Part shown: piece after piece, positions 27,165 through 35,799 of the stretch | Position numbering within the stretch: position 1 is the stretch's first letter | Layout: every line of letters begins with the position of its first letter | DNA from: Prochlorococcus sp. AG-355-N16 | Lineage (GTDB): Bacteria > Cyanobacteriota > Cyanobacteriia > PCC-6307 > Cyanobiaceae | NCBI GenBank assembly: GCA_003278545.1 | Contig: QCEF01000005.1 | Coordinates: 1 to 64,000 of the forward strand | Length of the DNA stretch: 64,000 nt | Reading direction: 5' to 3' | Translations under genes and position numbers: made by a program | Notes under the pieces: model-generated | The model's input: only the letters and a program-made list of their open reading frames with translations | The model's database searches: none | What the model was told of the DNA's origin: nothing

Positions 27165-27719
27165 ATGAAAAATCAAAAAAAACTTATTATCATTACTGGA
27201 CCCAGCGGGGTAGGTAAAGGAACAGTTGTTAAAGAAATATTAGGTAAAGAAAAAAATTTTTGGCTTTCAATATCTGCAACTACTAGAGAACCTAGAGAGG
27301 GAGAGAAGGACGGAGAAAATTACTATTTTTTAAATCAAAAAAAGTTTAAGGAAATGATTGAACAAAACCTTTTCCTTGAATGGGCTAAATTTGCTGGAAA
27401 CTACTATGGAACGCCTTTGTCTTCTGTTGATGAGAAAATAAAAAAAGGATTAACTGTTCTTCTTGAAATTGAAGTAGAGGGTGCAAGGCAAATAAAAAAT
27501 AAATTTCCTAATTCACTATCAATATTTTTACTTCCTCCGGATAAAGAGGAGTTAGAGAGACGAATAAGAAGTAGAGGTACAGAAAAAGAAGAGGCAATTA
27601 AAAAAAGACTCTCAAGGGCTAATTATGAGATTTCAGTATCAAATCAATTTGATTTTGAATTAATAAATCACAATGTTGATGAAACAGCAAAAAAAATAAT
27701 CAAGTTAATAAAAACTTGA
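27165..27719 (+). CDS. gmk: Guanylate kinase
   Basis: This enzyme phosphorylates GMP to GDP with ATP. The 184-aa protein has the P-loop GPSGVGKGT (about residues 12-20), the GMP-binding segments STTREPR-type (SATTREPREGE) and GxNYYF, and the RSRGTE lid. Length and motifs are typical. It is a monocistronic unit convergent with psaJ (14-bp gap). Confidence 0.95.
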   Translation: MKNQKKLIIITGPSGVGKGTVVKEILGKEKNFWLSISATTREPREGEKDGENYYFLNQKKFKEMIEQNLFLEWAKFAGNYYGTPLSSVDEKIKKGLTVLLEIEVEGARQIKNKFPNSLSIFLLPPDKEELERRIRSRGTEKEEAIKKRLSRANYEISVSNQFDFELINHNVDETAKKIIKLIKT

Positions 27720-27733
27720 TTATTTTCTCTTTA

Positions 27734-27868
27734 TCAACTCATTGGATGGAATAATAAATCTGGGAAAAACCTATTAAATTCAATAATTATTCCTGCTGTA
27801 AGGCTAAGCCAAATTGCTGCTACCACTGGGGCAGATCTGACAAATTTTGTGTTTAGAATTTTGAACAT
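27734..27868 (-). CDS. psaJ: Photosystem I subunit IX (PsaJ)
   Basis: This 44-aa ORF is read on the minus strand from ATG 27868 to TGA 27734-27736. The protein begins [15 protein letters not shown], continues with a hydrophobic helix ([17 protein letters not shown]) and ends [11 protein letters not shown], which matches PsaJ in size and pattern. It lies 27 bp downstream of psaF, the usual psaF-psaJ order. PsaJ is a one-helix subunit next to PsaF that stabilises the plastocyanin docking side of photosystem I. Confidence 0.95.
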   Translation of the reverse strand: MFKILNTKFVRSAPVVAAIWLSLTAGIIIEFNRFFPDLLFHPMS

Positions 27869-27895
27869 TTGTTTTATGAAAGTTTTTAAGGATGT

Positions 27896-28450
27896 TTAGC
27901 GAGGACCATTAAGTGTAATATTGTTATCTTTCTCTCTTAAGTCTCCATTTCTACCTTGTTTATTAGCAAGAAGAGGCCATTGCGCTCCTTTTACAAGACA
28001 TTTTCTGGCTAAGTCTAGGTCAATAATGATCTCAAGATCTGCTGGATTCTTAGTCTTTTTTGATTCAATGAGATACTCTCTTCCTGACCAACCTATAATT
28101 CCAGCAATGTAAATGAACAATACTCCTGGAATAAGTAAATCTCCTTCATGGCCTCTATTTAAAAGGGCTCCCCATGGTTCAAGAGGAGGTCCAATTATTA
28201 AATGTGGAAGACCATCATCTCCGCATGATGCTTTCCCATATCTTTCAAATCTTGCGATGTCTTTTTGAGTTGTTGCAGAATTTGCTCTTTCAATGAATTT
28301 AGGATTCTCAGAGCATTTTGTGAGGGCTGAAGCAGTATATTCTGTGCTAGCTCTATCTGCGTTTAAGGCAGGCCCATTTGCAGCTAGAGCAATTGGAGTG
28401 ATTCCGAGGAACAGAAAAACTGAGGTTATTATTGAAAAAAAGAATTTCAT
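27896..28450 (-). CDS. psaF: Photosystem I subunit III (PsaF)
   Basis: PsaF is the lumenal/transmembrane photosystem I subunit near the plastocyanin or cytochrome c6 docking site. The 184-aa precursor has a cleavable signal (MKFFFSI...IALA-ANGP), paired cysteines (LTKCSEN and ASCGDDG), the GLPHLIIG segment and a membrane helix (LLIPGVLFIYIAGIIGW). ATG 28450 is preferred over an in-frame TTG at 28459. It is the first gene of psaF-psaJ and divergent from tsaD. Confidence 0.96.
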   Translation of the reverse strand: MKFFFSIITSVFLFLGITPIALAANGPALNADRASTEYTASALTKCSENPKFIERANSATTQKDIARFERYGKASCGDDGLPHLIIGPPLEPWGALLNRGHEGDLLIPGVLFIYIAGIIGWSGREYLIESKKTKNPADLEIIIDLDLARKCLVKGAQWPLLANKQGRNGDLREKDNNITLNGPR

Positions 28451-28524
28451 AAGTTGCAATCTTTAATTCCTTATAATGTGTTAAGTAAGAAATTAATATT
28501 AAAATAAAACAAGTTGAATCAAAA

Positions 28525-29595
28525 ATGCACAAAGTTTTAGCTATTGAAACAAGTTGTGATGAGACATCTGTCTCAATAGTTTCTAATATTGGTGATACTT
28601 TCAGAATACATTCAAATATAATTGCCTCTCAAATTGAAGATCATTCAAAATGGGGAGGAGTTGTGCCTGAACTTGCTGCAAGAAAGCATTTAGAGTTATT
28701 ACCTTTTGTTTTAGATAAGGCTTTAGAAGAATCAAAAATTAAAATTGAGGAAGTCGATTATATTGCGTCAACTGTAGCTCCTGGATTAGTTGGTTGTTTA
28801 CGAGTAGGCTCTATAACTGCAAGATCACTTTGCATGTTGCATTCAAAACCATTTTTAGGAATTCATCATTTGGAAGGTCATTTATCTTCAATTCTATTTT
28901 CAGAAAACTATCCAAAGAAATCTTTTCTTACATTACTTGTTAGCGGCGGGCATACTGAATTAATAAAGGTTGATGAGAGAAGGGGGATGCAAAGGCTCGG
29001 CAAAAGTTTTGATGATGCTGCTGGAGAAGCCTTTGATAAAGTTGGCAGACTATTAGGTCTTAGTTATCCAGGAGGACCGGCAATAGAAAAGATTGCTAAA
29101 AATGGGGACCCAATGAAATTTAATTTACCAAAATGTAAGATCTCTGATAAAAAAGGTGGATTCCTCAAATATGATTTCTCTTTTAGTGGCCTAAAAACTG
29201 CCGTATTAAGATTAGTTGAGAGAATAAATTTGGATGGGAAGACAGTTCCAATTTCAGATATTGCTGCAAGTTTTGAGAGAGTAGTAGCAGAGGTGTTGGT
29301 AGAGAGAACAATAAAATGCGCAGAAGATCATAGCTTGGATAATGTTGTTGTAGTTGGGGGAGTGGCTGCTAACAATACATTAAGAAAAATGATGATTAGT
29401 GAAGCTATTAAAAAATCTATTAAAGTTCATTTAGCTCCTCTTGATCTTTGTACAGATAATGCGGCAATGATTGGAGCGGCGGCGTTGTTCAGAATCAAAT
29501 TTAAGGATCATTTTAGTTCCCTTAAATTAGGTGTCGCAGGAAGACTATCAATTGAACAAGCAAATACCCTTTATGAAGAAAACCCTCCTTTCTAA
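28525..29595 (+). CDS. tsaD: tRNA N6-threonylcarbamoyladenosine transferase (TsaD)
   Basis: TsaD transfers the threonylcarbamoyl group to A37 of ANN-decoding tRNAs and works with TsaB and TsaE. The 356-aa protein starts with AIETSCDETSVSIV, has the metal-site HHLEGH (about residues 113-118), the phosphate loop LLVSGGHTEL and the late VVGGVAANNTLR and DNAAMIGAA motifs. It is divergent from psaF, and the high-light-inducible gene starts 5 bp after its stop. Confidence 0.95.
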   Translation: MHKVLAIETSCDETSVSIVSNIGDTFRIHSNIIASQIEDHSKWGGVVPELAARKHLELLPFVLDKALEESKIKIEEVDYIASTVAPGLVGCLRVGSITARSLCMLHSKPFLGIHHLEGHLSSILFSENYPKKSFLTLLVSGGHTELIKVDERRGMQRLGKSFDDAAGEAFDKVGRLLGLSYPGGPAIEKIAKNGDPMKFNLPKCKISDKKGGFLKYDFSFSGLKTAVLRLVERINLDGKTVPISDIAASFERVVAEVLVERTIKCAEDHSLDNVVVVGGVAANNTLRKMMISEAIKKSIKVHLAPLDLCTDNAAMIGAAALFRIKFKDHFSSLKLGVAGRLSIEQANTLYEENPPF

Positions 29596-29600
29596 TTTCA

Positions 29601-29780
29601 ATGAACAAACAACCTAAAATCAACATTAAAGAGACAAAAAACTTCGTTGATAAAAAGGAACTGAATTTGTGGAAAAGAGGTTTTACCCCTCAAGCTGAAA
29701 TATGGAATGGAAGGATGGCAACTGTTGGGATAGGAATTATTCTTATAATTATTGCTTTAATAAGCCAGTTTTCTTTATAG
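29601..29780 (+). CDS. hli: High-light-inducible protein (Hli)
   Basis: This 59-aa protein has the single chlorophyll-binding helix of the CAB/ELIP/HLIP family. The motif AEIWNGRMATVGIGI carries the paired Glu and Asn/Arg residues, followed by a hydrophobic run (ILIIIALISQF). The N-terminus is polar and basic. Hlips bind chlorophyll and carotenoids and dissipate excess energy, often with photosystem II assembly intermediates. Placement 5 bp after tsaD suggests at least partial cotranscription. Confidence 0.93.
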   Translation: MNKQPKINIKETKNFVDKKELNLWKRGFTPQAEIWNGRMATVGIGIILIIIALISQFSL

Positions 29781-29939
29781 AAATAATATTAATTTTCTTA
29801 AAAGTAGTTTTGAAAGAATTTTTTAAAATTATTCTTTTTTAGCTAATGAATTAAATTAAAAAGTATTGTATTTATTGGACTTGAGCTAATATTATTGATT
29901 TAATCAAAATAATGAATATCTTATTATTTATAATTTTAT

Positions 29940-31145
29940 ATGACGCCTGAAAGGCTCGGATTACTTTGGGGGATAACTGTATTTGCAGGTGCTTGCGCTC
30001 GATTATTTTCTTCTTTTACAGGATTCCCAAGTGTTGTTATTTTATTGCTTTCTGGATTATTCATTGGAAGATCAGGATTAGGACTCGTTGAGCCTTTAGA
30101 TCTCGGGCAAGGGCTTGAAACTATTGTGGGGCTTTTGGTCTGTTTGGTTCTTTTTGAAGGGGGATTGAATTTAAAACTGCCTGAGGGGAATATAAGAAAT
30201 ACTGTTTTGAAAATTTCATTGGTAAGACTTTTTATTTCATTATCAGCTGGAATTTTTATTGCTCATTGGCTGGCTGGCCTCTCATGGCAAGTCGCAGGAA
30301 TATATAGTGCCATAGTTCTAGCTACTGGACCAACAGTTGTCTCTCCATTAGTGGAACAAATAAAATTAGCCTCCCCACTCTCGGAAGTTTTAAAAGCTGA
30401 GGGATTGTTGCTTGAACCAATTGGTGCAGTACTAGCATTACTGCTTTTAGAACTGACTTTAGGTGACCTTCATGGGATAAACGATGTATTTATAGCATTA
30501 ATGCAAAGATTAGGGGGAGGAGTTTTAATCGGATTAAGTGCAGGATGGTTACTATCAGAAATTTTAAAAAAAATAAAAAATGAAGCCTCATTTGGTATAG
30601 AGCTTCAAGTAACCCTTGGCTTTATTTTCCTTGTGTATGGAATTTGCGAATATTTTTTACCAGAATCAGGCTTGCCGGCTTCAGTCGCGGCAGGTTTTAT
30701 TGTGGGCAAAAGAGAAGTTATAGATAAGGAGAGATTGGATAATCTAATAGGTGAATTAGCTCAATTAGCAATTACAGTTCTTTTTCCTCTTTTGGCCGCT
30801 GACGTTTCTTGGGGTGAATTAAGTCCGCTTGGCTGGGGAGGGGTTATTTGCGTTTTTATGTTGATGATAGTTGTTCGCCCTATCTCTATCTGGATAGCAA
30901 CAATTGGGAGAGACTTGAACTTAAAAGAAAAAATATTTTTAGCCTGGTTAGCCCCAAGAGGTATTGTTACTGCAGCAGTAGCTTCTCTTTTTTCTATCAG
31001 ATTAGAGCAGGCTGGTATCCTTGGGGCCGGCCGTCTACAAGGTTTAGTTTTTCTTACTATTTTGATGACAGTAGGAATCCAAGGTCTTTCAGCTAAACCT
31101 TTGGCAAATAGGCTTGAATTAGGCAAAAAAAATAATTTAGATTGA
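29940..31145 (+). CDS. Na+/H+ antiporter, CPA1/NhaP-type
   Basis: The 401-aa integral membrane protein has about 11-12 helices and motifs of cation:proton antiporters: LFEGGLNLKLPEG early, a helix with ATGPTVVSPL (where the Asp of the usual ATDP motif is replaced by Gly) and the C-terminal LAWLAPRGIVTAAVASLF segment. It is a single gene after a 159-bp gap in which I see no gene. Its TGA is directly followed by the convergent gltX stop. Ion preference is not deducible. Confidence 0.88.
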   Translation: MTPERLGLLWGITVFAGACARLFSSFTGFPSVVILLLSGLFIGRSGLGLVEPLDLGQGLETIVGLLVCLVLFEGGLNLKLPEGNIRNTVLKISLVRLFISLSAGIFIAHWLAGLSWQVAGIYSAIVLATGPTVVSPLVEQIKLASPLSEVLKAEGLLLEPIGAVLALLLLELTLGDLHGINDVFIALMQRLGGGVLIGLSAGWLLSEILKKIKNEASFGIELQVTLGFIFLVYGICEYFLPESGLPASVAAGFIVGKREVIDKERLDNLIGELAQLAITVLFPLLAADVSWGELSPLGWGGVICVFMLMIVVRPISIWIATIGRDLNLKEKIFLAWLAPRGIVTAAVASLFSIRLEQAGILGAGRLQGLVFLTILMTVGIQGLSAKPLANRLELGKKNNLD

Positions 31146-32576
31146 TTAAAGACATCTTTCAATTCGAGCTCTATCAGTTTTACTCTCTGCGAAAAGCTCC
31201 CAACTTTGAATTAAATCTGGCCCACTGAGAGATCCAAAAAAGGCTACTCTTAATGATTTCATTAATATCCCTTTTTTAATATTATGCATTTTTGAGATTT
31301 CGTTTATTATTTCTTTGGCATTCTCTTTATTTAATTTGATAGTATTTTGATCAATTAAATAATTTAAGATTAGTTTTAGAGATAATTTGCTATCTTTATT
31401 TTCCAGAAAATCTTGACCTTCTTTTTGAATTGAAGGTATTAGGAAAAATGGTTTTGATTGATCAATTGAATCTTTTAAAAGAGTCATAGAGTCTCTAAGC
31501 AAAATTGCTAATTTATAAGCCCATTCTTTAGATGGCGGCACCCAACCATTATCATCCCAGTATTTCCACATGATCTCACTTAACTTAATTGATTCCATAT
31601 TTTTTATATATTGAGAATTGATCCAGTTGAGTTTTTCCCAACTGAATTTGGCTCCAGCTTTATTTATTTCTGATAAGTCAAAAATTTCAGAAATTTCTTC
31701 AAGTGAAAGTATTTCTCTGTCGGCAGATTTTGGAGACCAACCTAAAAAGGCCATATAGTTCGATAAGGCCTCAGGTAAATATCCCATATTTCTAAATTCG
31801 TCGATTGAAGTTACGCAATCTCTCTTAGATAATTTTTTCCCTTCATTATTTAGTATTAAGGGTGTGTGCGAAAAAGTTGGCAAATTAAAATTTAATGCTT
31901 TATAAATCAATATTTGTTTTGCAGTGTTTGAGATATGATCTTCACCCCTTACAACATGAGTAATATTCATGAAATTATCATCAATTACAACTGCAAGATT
32001 ATACAAAGGATCTCCAATCTCATATCCTTTTGCCCTTCTTGATAAAACTAAATCACCACCCAAATCCTTCCCTTGCCATTTGATTTCTCCTCTTATTTGA
32101 TCTGCCCATTTAATTTGAACTTTTTCATCAATCTTAAACCTTATAACTGAAGTCCTCCCTTGAGATATGTATGTTTCTATTTCTTCTTTTGAAAGACTTC
32201 TGTGTCTATTATCATGCTTTGGAGGTAATCCTTTCTTTTTTTGTTTTTCTCTTAATTCAGAAATTTCATCTTCTGTTGTAAAGCATCTATATGCAGCTCC
32301 ACACTCTAATAGCTTTTTGATATAACTTTTGTAAATCGAAATTCGGTCACTTTGCTTAATGGGTTCCTCATCCCATTTAAGTCCAAGCCATTTCAATCCT
32401 TCTAATATATTTATTGTGTATTCAGATTTAGATCTAAGAAAATCTGTATCTTCTATTCTGATAAGAAATTTTCCGCCTACTTTTTGTGCATACAACCAGT
32501 TGAATAATGCTGTTCGCGCTGTCCCAATATGAAATAAACCCGTAGGACTCGGGGCTAGTCTTAAACGTTTTTCCAA
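31146..32576 (-). CDS. gltX: Glutamyl-tRNA synthetase
   Basis: This class I synthetase charges tRNA-Glu; its product also feeds tetrapyrrole synthesis through glutamyl-tRNA. The 476-aa protein has RLAPSPTGLFHIGTA near the start (HIGH-type motif) and the KMSKS-type KLSKRD around residue 245. The frame is open upstream through the tRNA-Asp gene, so I chose TTG 32576, giving (M)EKRLRLAPS; no ATG lies nearby. The start is 18 nt from the 3' end of tRNA-Asp, and the stop abuts the antiporter stop. Confidence 0.93.
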   Translation of the reverse strand: MEKRLRLAPSPTGLFHIGTARTALFNWLYAQKVGGKFLIRIEDTDFLRSKSEYTINILEGLKWLGLKWDEEPIKQSDRISIYKSYIKKLLECGAAYRCFTTEDEISELREKQKKKGLPPKHDNRHRSLSKEEIETYISQGRTSVIRFKIDEKVQIKWADQIRGEIKWQGKDLGGDLVLSRRAKGYEIGDPLYNLAVVIDDNFMNITHVVRGEDHISNTAKQILIYKALNFNLPTFSHTPLILNNEGKKLSKRDCVTSIDEFRNMGYLPEALSNYMAFLGWSPKSADREILSLEEISEIFDLSEINKAGAKFSWEKLNWINSQYIKNMESIKLSEIMWKYWDDNGWVPPSKEWAYKLAILLRDSMTLLKDSIDQSKPFFLIPSIQKEGQDFLENKDSKLSLKLILNYLIDQNTIKLNKENAKEIINEISKMHNIKKGILMKSLRVAFFGSLSGPDLIQSWELFAESKTDRARIERCL

Positions 32577-32594
32577 ATTTTTTTTTAGAAAAAA

Positions 32595-32668
32595 CGGGAC
32601 CGACGGGATTCGAACCCGCAACTTCCGCCGTGACAGGGCGGTGCTCTAACCAGTTGAACTACGGTCCC
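32595..32668 (-). tRNA. trnD: tRNA-Asp (GTC)
   Basis: This 74-nt cloverleaf starts GGGACCG and ends CGGTCCC plus discriminator G, with T-loop GGTTCGAATCC and anticodon GTC in CTGTCAC. The 3' CCA is not encoded. It lies just upstream of gltX on the same strand, so processing of the tRNA would leave gltX with a very short leader. Confidence 0.97.
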
Positions 32669-32817
32669 AGAGTTTTGTTCTAAATTTATTTAGAACTTCA
32701 TCTTTAAAATTATCAGATCATAATACTTAATTTATGGTGTTGTAATAAAAAAAATTTTTTAATTTGAGGATTTACAGAAATAGTTAGTTTTACAGCTGCC
32801 TTAATATAAACAACTGT

Positions 32818-33012
32818 TTATTTTTGAGGTCTAAAACCAGCAGGTTCTATCAACCTAACTTGGTTGCCTCTAGCGGTAAATTCTCTGCCCTGGTCACTTT
32901 GTACCACAACTCTCCCACCAGACTTAACTCTGATGACTCTTGCACGAACCCATCCTAAAGCAGCTGATTCGAGGACTTTAACTACGTCCCCTGGTTGAAG
33001 ATCTAACTCCAT
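32818..33012 (-). CDS. Small conserved-looking SH3-type/KOW-like protein, 64 aa
   Basis: This compact, beta-rich, basic protein (MELDLQPGDVVKVLESAALG...) has a pattern reminiscent of KOW/SH3-like barrels (GDVVKV, VRARVIRVKSGGRVVVQSD, NQVRLIEPAG). It lies between the tRNA-Trp and tRNA-Asp genes on the same strand as rplS and gltX, so it sits among translation genes. A role in RNA or ribosome binding would fit but is an inference. The start ATG lies 34 bp after the tRNA-Trp 3' end. Base composition is slightly richer in GC than its neighbours. Confidence 0.8.
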   Translation of the reverse strand: MELDLQPGDVVKVLESAALGWVRARVIRVKSGGRVVVQSDQGREFTARGNQVRLIEPAGFRPQK

Positions 33013-33046
33013 CTTATGAAAAATGATTTACATGATGTTGATCAAA

Positions 33047-33119
33047 CGCGTCGTGGAGGACTTGAACCCCCGACATCAGGTTTTGGAGACCTGCGTTCTA
33101 CCAACTGAACTAACGACGC
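33047..33119 (-). tRNA. trnW: tRNA-Trp (CCA)
   Basis: This 73-nt cloverleaf starts GCGTCGT and ends ACGACGC plus discriminator G, with T-loop GGTTCAAGTCC and anticodon CCA in TCTCCAAAA. The 3' CCA end is not encoded. It lies 53 bp downstream of rplS on the same strand. Confidence 0.97.
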
Positions 33120-33172
33120 ATTTAAATGATTATAAGCGCCTTTGTGACCAATAAGTTAGTTAGTTTACAACT

Positions 33173-33643
33173 TTATCGATCAAAGCGTTGTTTTACGCGA
33201 GTAGCTTTTCCTACCCTATCTCTCAGATAGAATAACTTAGCTCTTCTTACTTTACCTCTACGTTCAACTTTTAGAGAGGCAACCTGTGGACTATGTAGCA
33301 TAAATACTCTTTCAACACCTATACCCTGAAAAATTCTTCTAACTGTAATAGTCTGGTTGATGCCTCCATGCCTTTTTGCTATGACTACACCTTCATAAGG
33401 TTGCACTCTTTCTTTATTACCTTCTGTAATTTTTACTCCAACTTTAACAGTGTCGCCAACATAAATTTCAGGTAATTCTTTTTTTAATTGTTCATCCTCA
33501 AATTCCTTAATAAGGTTAGATGTGCTTAAGGTTTGCGTAGTTTCAGAAACCATGTTTTTTTCTTTTTGTTCAACTGCTACATCAACTGATGCGTCAGCTT
33601 TAGTAACGGTTTCTAATTCCTTCTCTTGTTTCTCTTTGGCCAT
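33173..33643 (-). CDS. rplS: 50S ribosomal protein L19
   Basis: L19 sits at the 30S/50S interface. The 156-aa protein contains the full L19 core from about residue 42 ([21 protein letters not shown]) to the [20 protein letters not shown]-terminus. An extra N-terminal segment of about 40 residues, rich in Lys, Glu and Thr, precedes it, longer than in most bacteria. It heads a minus-strand run rplS-tRNA-Trp-64 aa protein-tRNA-Asp-gltX, all related to translation. Confidence 0.96.
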   Translation of the reverse strand: MAKEKQEKELETVTKADASVDVAVEQKEKNMVSETTQTLSTSNLIKEFEDEQLKKELPEIYVGDTVKVGVKITEGNKERVQPYEGVVIAKRHGGINQTITVRRIFQGIGVERVFMLHSPQVASLKVERRGKVRRAKLFYLRDRVGKATRVKQRFDR

Positions 33644-33675
33644 TTTGGTCTTTTTGATCCTACAAGTTTAATATC

Positions 33676-33984
33676 TTAACCTTTTGACTCACCTTTAGTA
33701 ACCTTTTTGGTAAATGAAATTGATTTTGAAAACATTTGGAATCCCGTTATGAGCATCCATAAAACCCCAAGGGAATTCAATATAACGTATATTAGTTCTC
33801 CATTATCTCCAAGCCATTCGCCCTCATGTAGAGACATTAACCAATGAACTTGTTCTCTAGAGTAGCCTAATATATCTTTTGAAACCCTATAAATAAGGCC
33901 CGTAATCGAAGATACAAATAATGGAAGAAAAACCAAAGGCGCCAAAGCCTTATGAAATTGCCTAGAATTAAATAAAATTTTCAT
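33676..33984 (-). CDS. PepSY-associated membrane helix protein
   Basis: This 102-aa protein has two membrane helices (about residues 12-30 and 62-80). FHKALAPLVFLPLFVSSITG resembles the first helix of PepSY-associated membrane domains, and the MSLHEGEWLG segment fits the short PepSY_TM proteins of cyanobacteria. The start ATG at 33984 (MKILFNSRQFHK) is preferred; the frame stays open to 34068, 11 bp from the divergent map start. Function is unknown. It lies 32 bp upstream of rplS on the same strand. Confidence 0.75.
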   Translation of the reverse strand: MKILFNSRQFHKALAPLVFLPLFVSSITGLIYRVSKDILGYSREQVHWLMSLHEGEWLGDNGELIYVILNSLGVLWMLITGFQMFSKSISFTKKVTKGESKG

Positions 33985-34079
33985 TTTTGTTTCTTTCCCA
34001 TTGTTATTGATAGATTTAAGATAGCCAAGTTCACAATGGCTATTTTGAAGATATTTACTTAATACCATTATTTAATCCA

Positions 34080-34919
34080 ATGAGACATTTTGCAGATCTT
34101 TTGTTAAATAAAAATAATTCCAAGGCTAATGATCAAGTTCCTTTTATTCAGAGGAGAAGAGGAATTGAAATAAAGTCTTCACGTGAAATTAATTTGATGA
34201 AAAAATCTAGCAGGATTGTAGCAACTGTTTTGAGGGAAATTAATGAATTAATTGAACCTGGAATGAGCACAAAAGATTTAGATGATTTCGCAGAAAAAAG
34301 GATAAAAAGTTTTGGAGCTGTTCCAAGTTTTAAGGGCTACCATGGATTTCCTTCTAGTATTTGTTCTAGTATTAATAATGAGGTTGTTCATGGAATACCA
34401 AATAAAAATAAAATAATTAAAAATGGTGACTTAGTTAAAATTGATACAGGAGCATATTTAGATGGTTTTCATGGGGATAGTTGTATATCAATTTGTGTGG
34501 GAGAAGTTAGTGCAAAGGCTAAAAATCTTAGCGATGTAGCTTATAAAGCATTGTATGCTGGACTTTCGAAAATCAGAGCAGGGAATACACTTCTAGATGT
34601 GGCTGGGGAAATCGAAGATACTGTTTTAAAAAATGGCTTTAGTGTTGTTGAAGACTATACGGGACATGGAGTTGGAAGAAATCTTCATGAAGAACCTTCG
34701 GTATTTAATTTTCGGACTAAAGAGTTGCCTAATGTCGTCCTTCGTGAAGGAATGACTTTAGCTGTTGAACCTATCGTTAATGAAGGGACTAAATTTTGCA
34801 AAACATTAAATGATAGATGGACCGTAATAACAAAAGATGGAAAATTATCGGCTCAATGGGAGCATACTATAGTTGTTTTAAAAGATGGTATTGAAATATT
34901 GACAGATAGAGATTTCTAG
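34080..34919 (+). CDS. map: Methionine aminopeptidase, type I
   Basis: This enzyme removes the N-terminal Met from nascent proteins. The 279-aa protein has the type I fold with metal ligands in KIDTGAYLDGFHGDSC (two Asp), GHGVGRNLHEEP (His), VEPIVNEG (Glu) and WEHTIVV (Glu). A 30-residue N-terminal extension precedes the core (IKSSREINLMKKSSRI). The short gap to the divergent PepSY-like gene must contain promoters for both directions, partly within that gene's upstream open frame. Confidence 0.95.
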   Translation: MRHFADLLLNKNNSKANDQVPFIQRRRGIEIKSSREINLMKKSSRIVATVLREINELIEPGMSTKDLDDFAEKRIKSFGAVPSFKGYHGFPSSICSSINNEVVHGIPNKNKIIKNGDLVKIDTGAYLDGFHGDSCISICVGEVSAKAKNLSDVAYKALYAGLSKIRAGNTLLDVAGEIEDTVLKNGFSVVEDYTGHGVGRNLHEEPSVFNFRTKELPNVVLREGMTLAVEPIVNEGTKFCKTLNDRWTVITKDGKLSAQWEHTIVVLKDGIEILTDRDF

Positions 34920-34922
34920 ATA

Positions 34923-35642
34923 CTAAGATTTGTACTTAAAGATTATTTTGCAATACAAAAAATTAAAAAATTCTTTCAATGGGAAAAGTAAATAAGTTAA
35001 AGGGTTTGGACTAATTATTATTAAATAGTTTTTTGAATTAGCTAAATCATAAATTTTTTCAGAAACAAATCTTGGACTCATTATTCCAATAGGATTTAGT
35101 TCTGATTTAAAAGGCCCTAGGATGATTTTTTTAATTATTAATTTTTTCTTTGTATTTTTGTCCAAAAGATTTTTTTTGAAAGAAACTAATTTACCAATTA
35201 GGGATTTACTTATCTCATATGAGGGATTTAGGGCTGGTAATATTTCTGCTTCAGATGTGTTTATCCAAATTTCTTTTTTTATGAGTGAATCATTACTTAG
35301 AGCAACATCTTCAAATAAATTTAAAAATTTGAATTTGCTTAATGCATTTATTTCTATCGAGTTTTCATAATTGGAATTTTCTCTACTCAAATCATAGATA
35401 CCATGGTTCAAAATTAAAATATCTATCTTTTCTAATTGTTTTTTTAAAGACGACTCCTTCCCACATTTCCATTTAACCCATTCATTTGGAGATTCAAGAT
35501 TTGTGTCATAATCAGTTTTTCTATGAGTAAATCCAATCACTTTATATCCTTTTTTACGAAACAACTTTGTTAATTCTTTCCCTAGCGCACCTGAGGCTCC
35601 GGTAATTCCTACAGTTTTTTCGTTTTTGGTTGAATTTATCAT
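34923..35642 (-). CDS. Short-chain dehydrogenase/reductase-like protein
   Basis: The 239-aa Rossmann protein has the nucleotide motif GITGASGALGKELTKLF (about residues 12-28) and LILNHGIYD, a variant of the NNAG strand. A Ser (INTSEAEILPALNPSYEISKS) and Tyr-x3-Lys (YEISK) are present, so catalysis is plausible. The C-terminus (SPNPLTYLLFPLKEFFNFLY) is hydrophobic and unusual for the family. It is convergent with map and divergent from the BioD-like gene. Substrate unknown. Confidence 0.8.
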   Translation of the reverse strand: MINSTKNEKTVGITGASGALGKELTKLFRKKGYKVIGFTHRKTDYDTNLESPNEWVKWKCGKESSLKKQLEKIDILILNHGIYDLSRENSNYENSIEINALSKFKFLNLFEDVALSNDSLIKKEIWINTSEAEILPALNPSYEISKSLIGKLVSFKKNLLDKNTKKKLIIKKIILGPFKSELNPIGIMSPRFVSEKIYDLANSKNYLIIISPNPLTYLLFPLKEFFNFLYCKIIFKYKS

Positions 35643-35799
35643 TTTGCTTGATTTTTATGAGATACCAATGAACTAATAAAGTAAATTTACCAAAAAAATA
35701 TTTATTTATTTTTTATTTGATTAAAACTCATTAATTAATATTTGTTTAGTTCTGAAAAAAATATTATCTTAAACCTATTGATAAATTATTTTACTAATT

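Noticed and set aside
29781-29939. Possible small RNA or gene in the gap before the antiporter
   Set aside because: No open frame or stable hairpin is visible; the stretch is simply AT-rich.
30761-31162. Minus-strand 133-codon frame opposite the antiporter gene
   Set aside because: It is antisense to conserved membrane helices of the antiporter and has no recognisable domain.
32577-32621. Open frame extending gltX upstream
   Set aside because: The extension runs through the tRNA-Asp gene. The synthetase core begins directly after TTG 32576.
32677-32696. Inverted repeat gttctaaat/atttagaac upstream of tRNA-Asp
   Set aside because: The hairpin has a 2-nt loop, is AT-rich and has no U-tract on the relevant strand, so it is neither a clear terminator nor a known operator.
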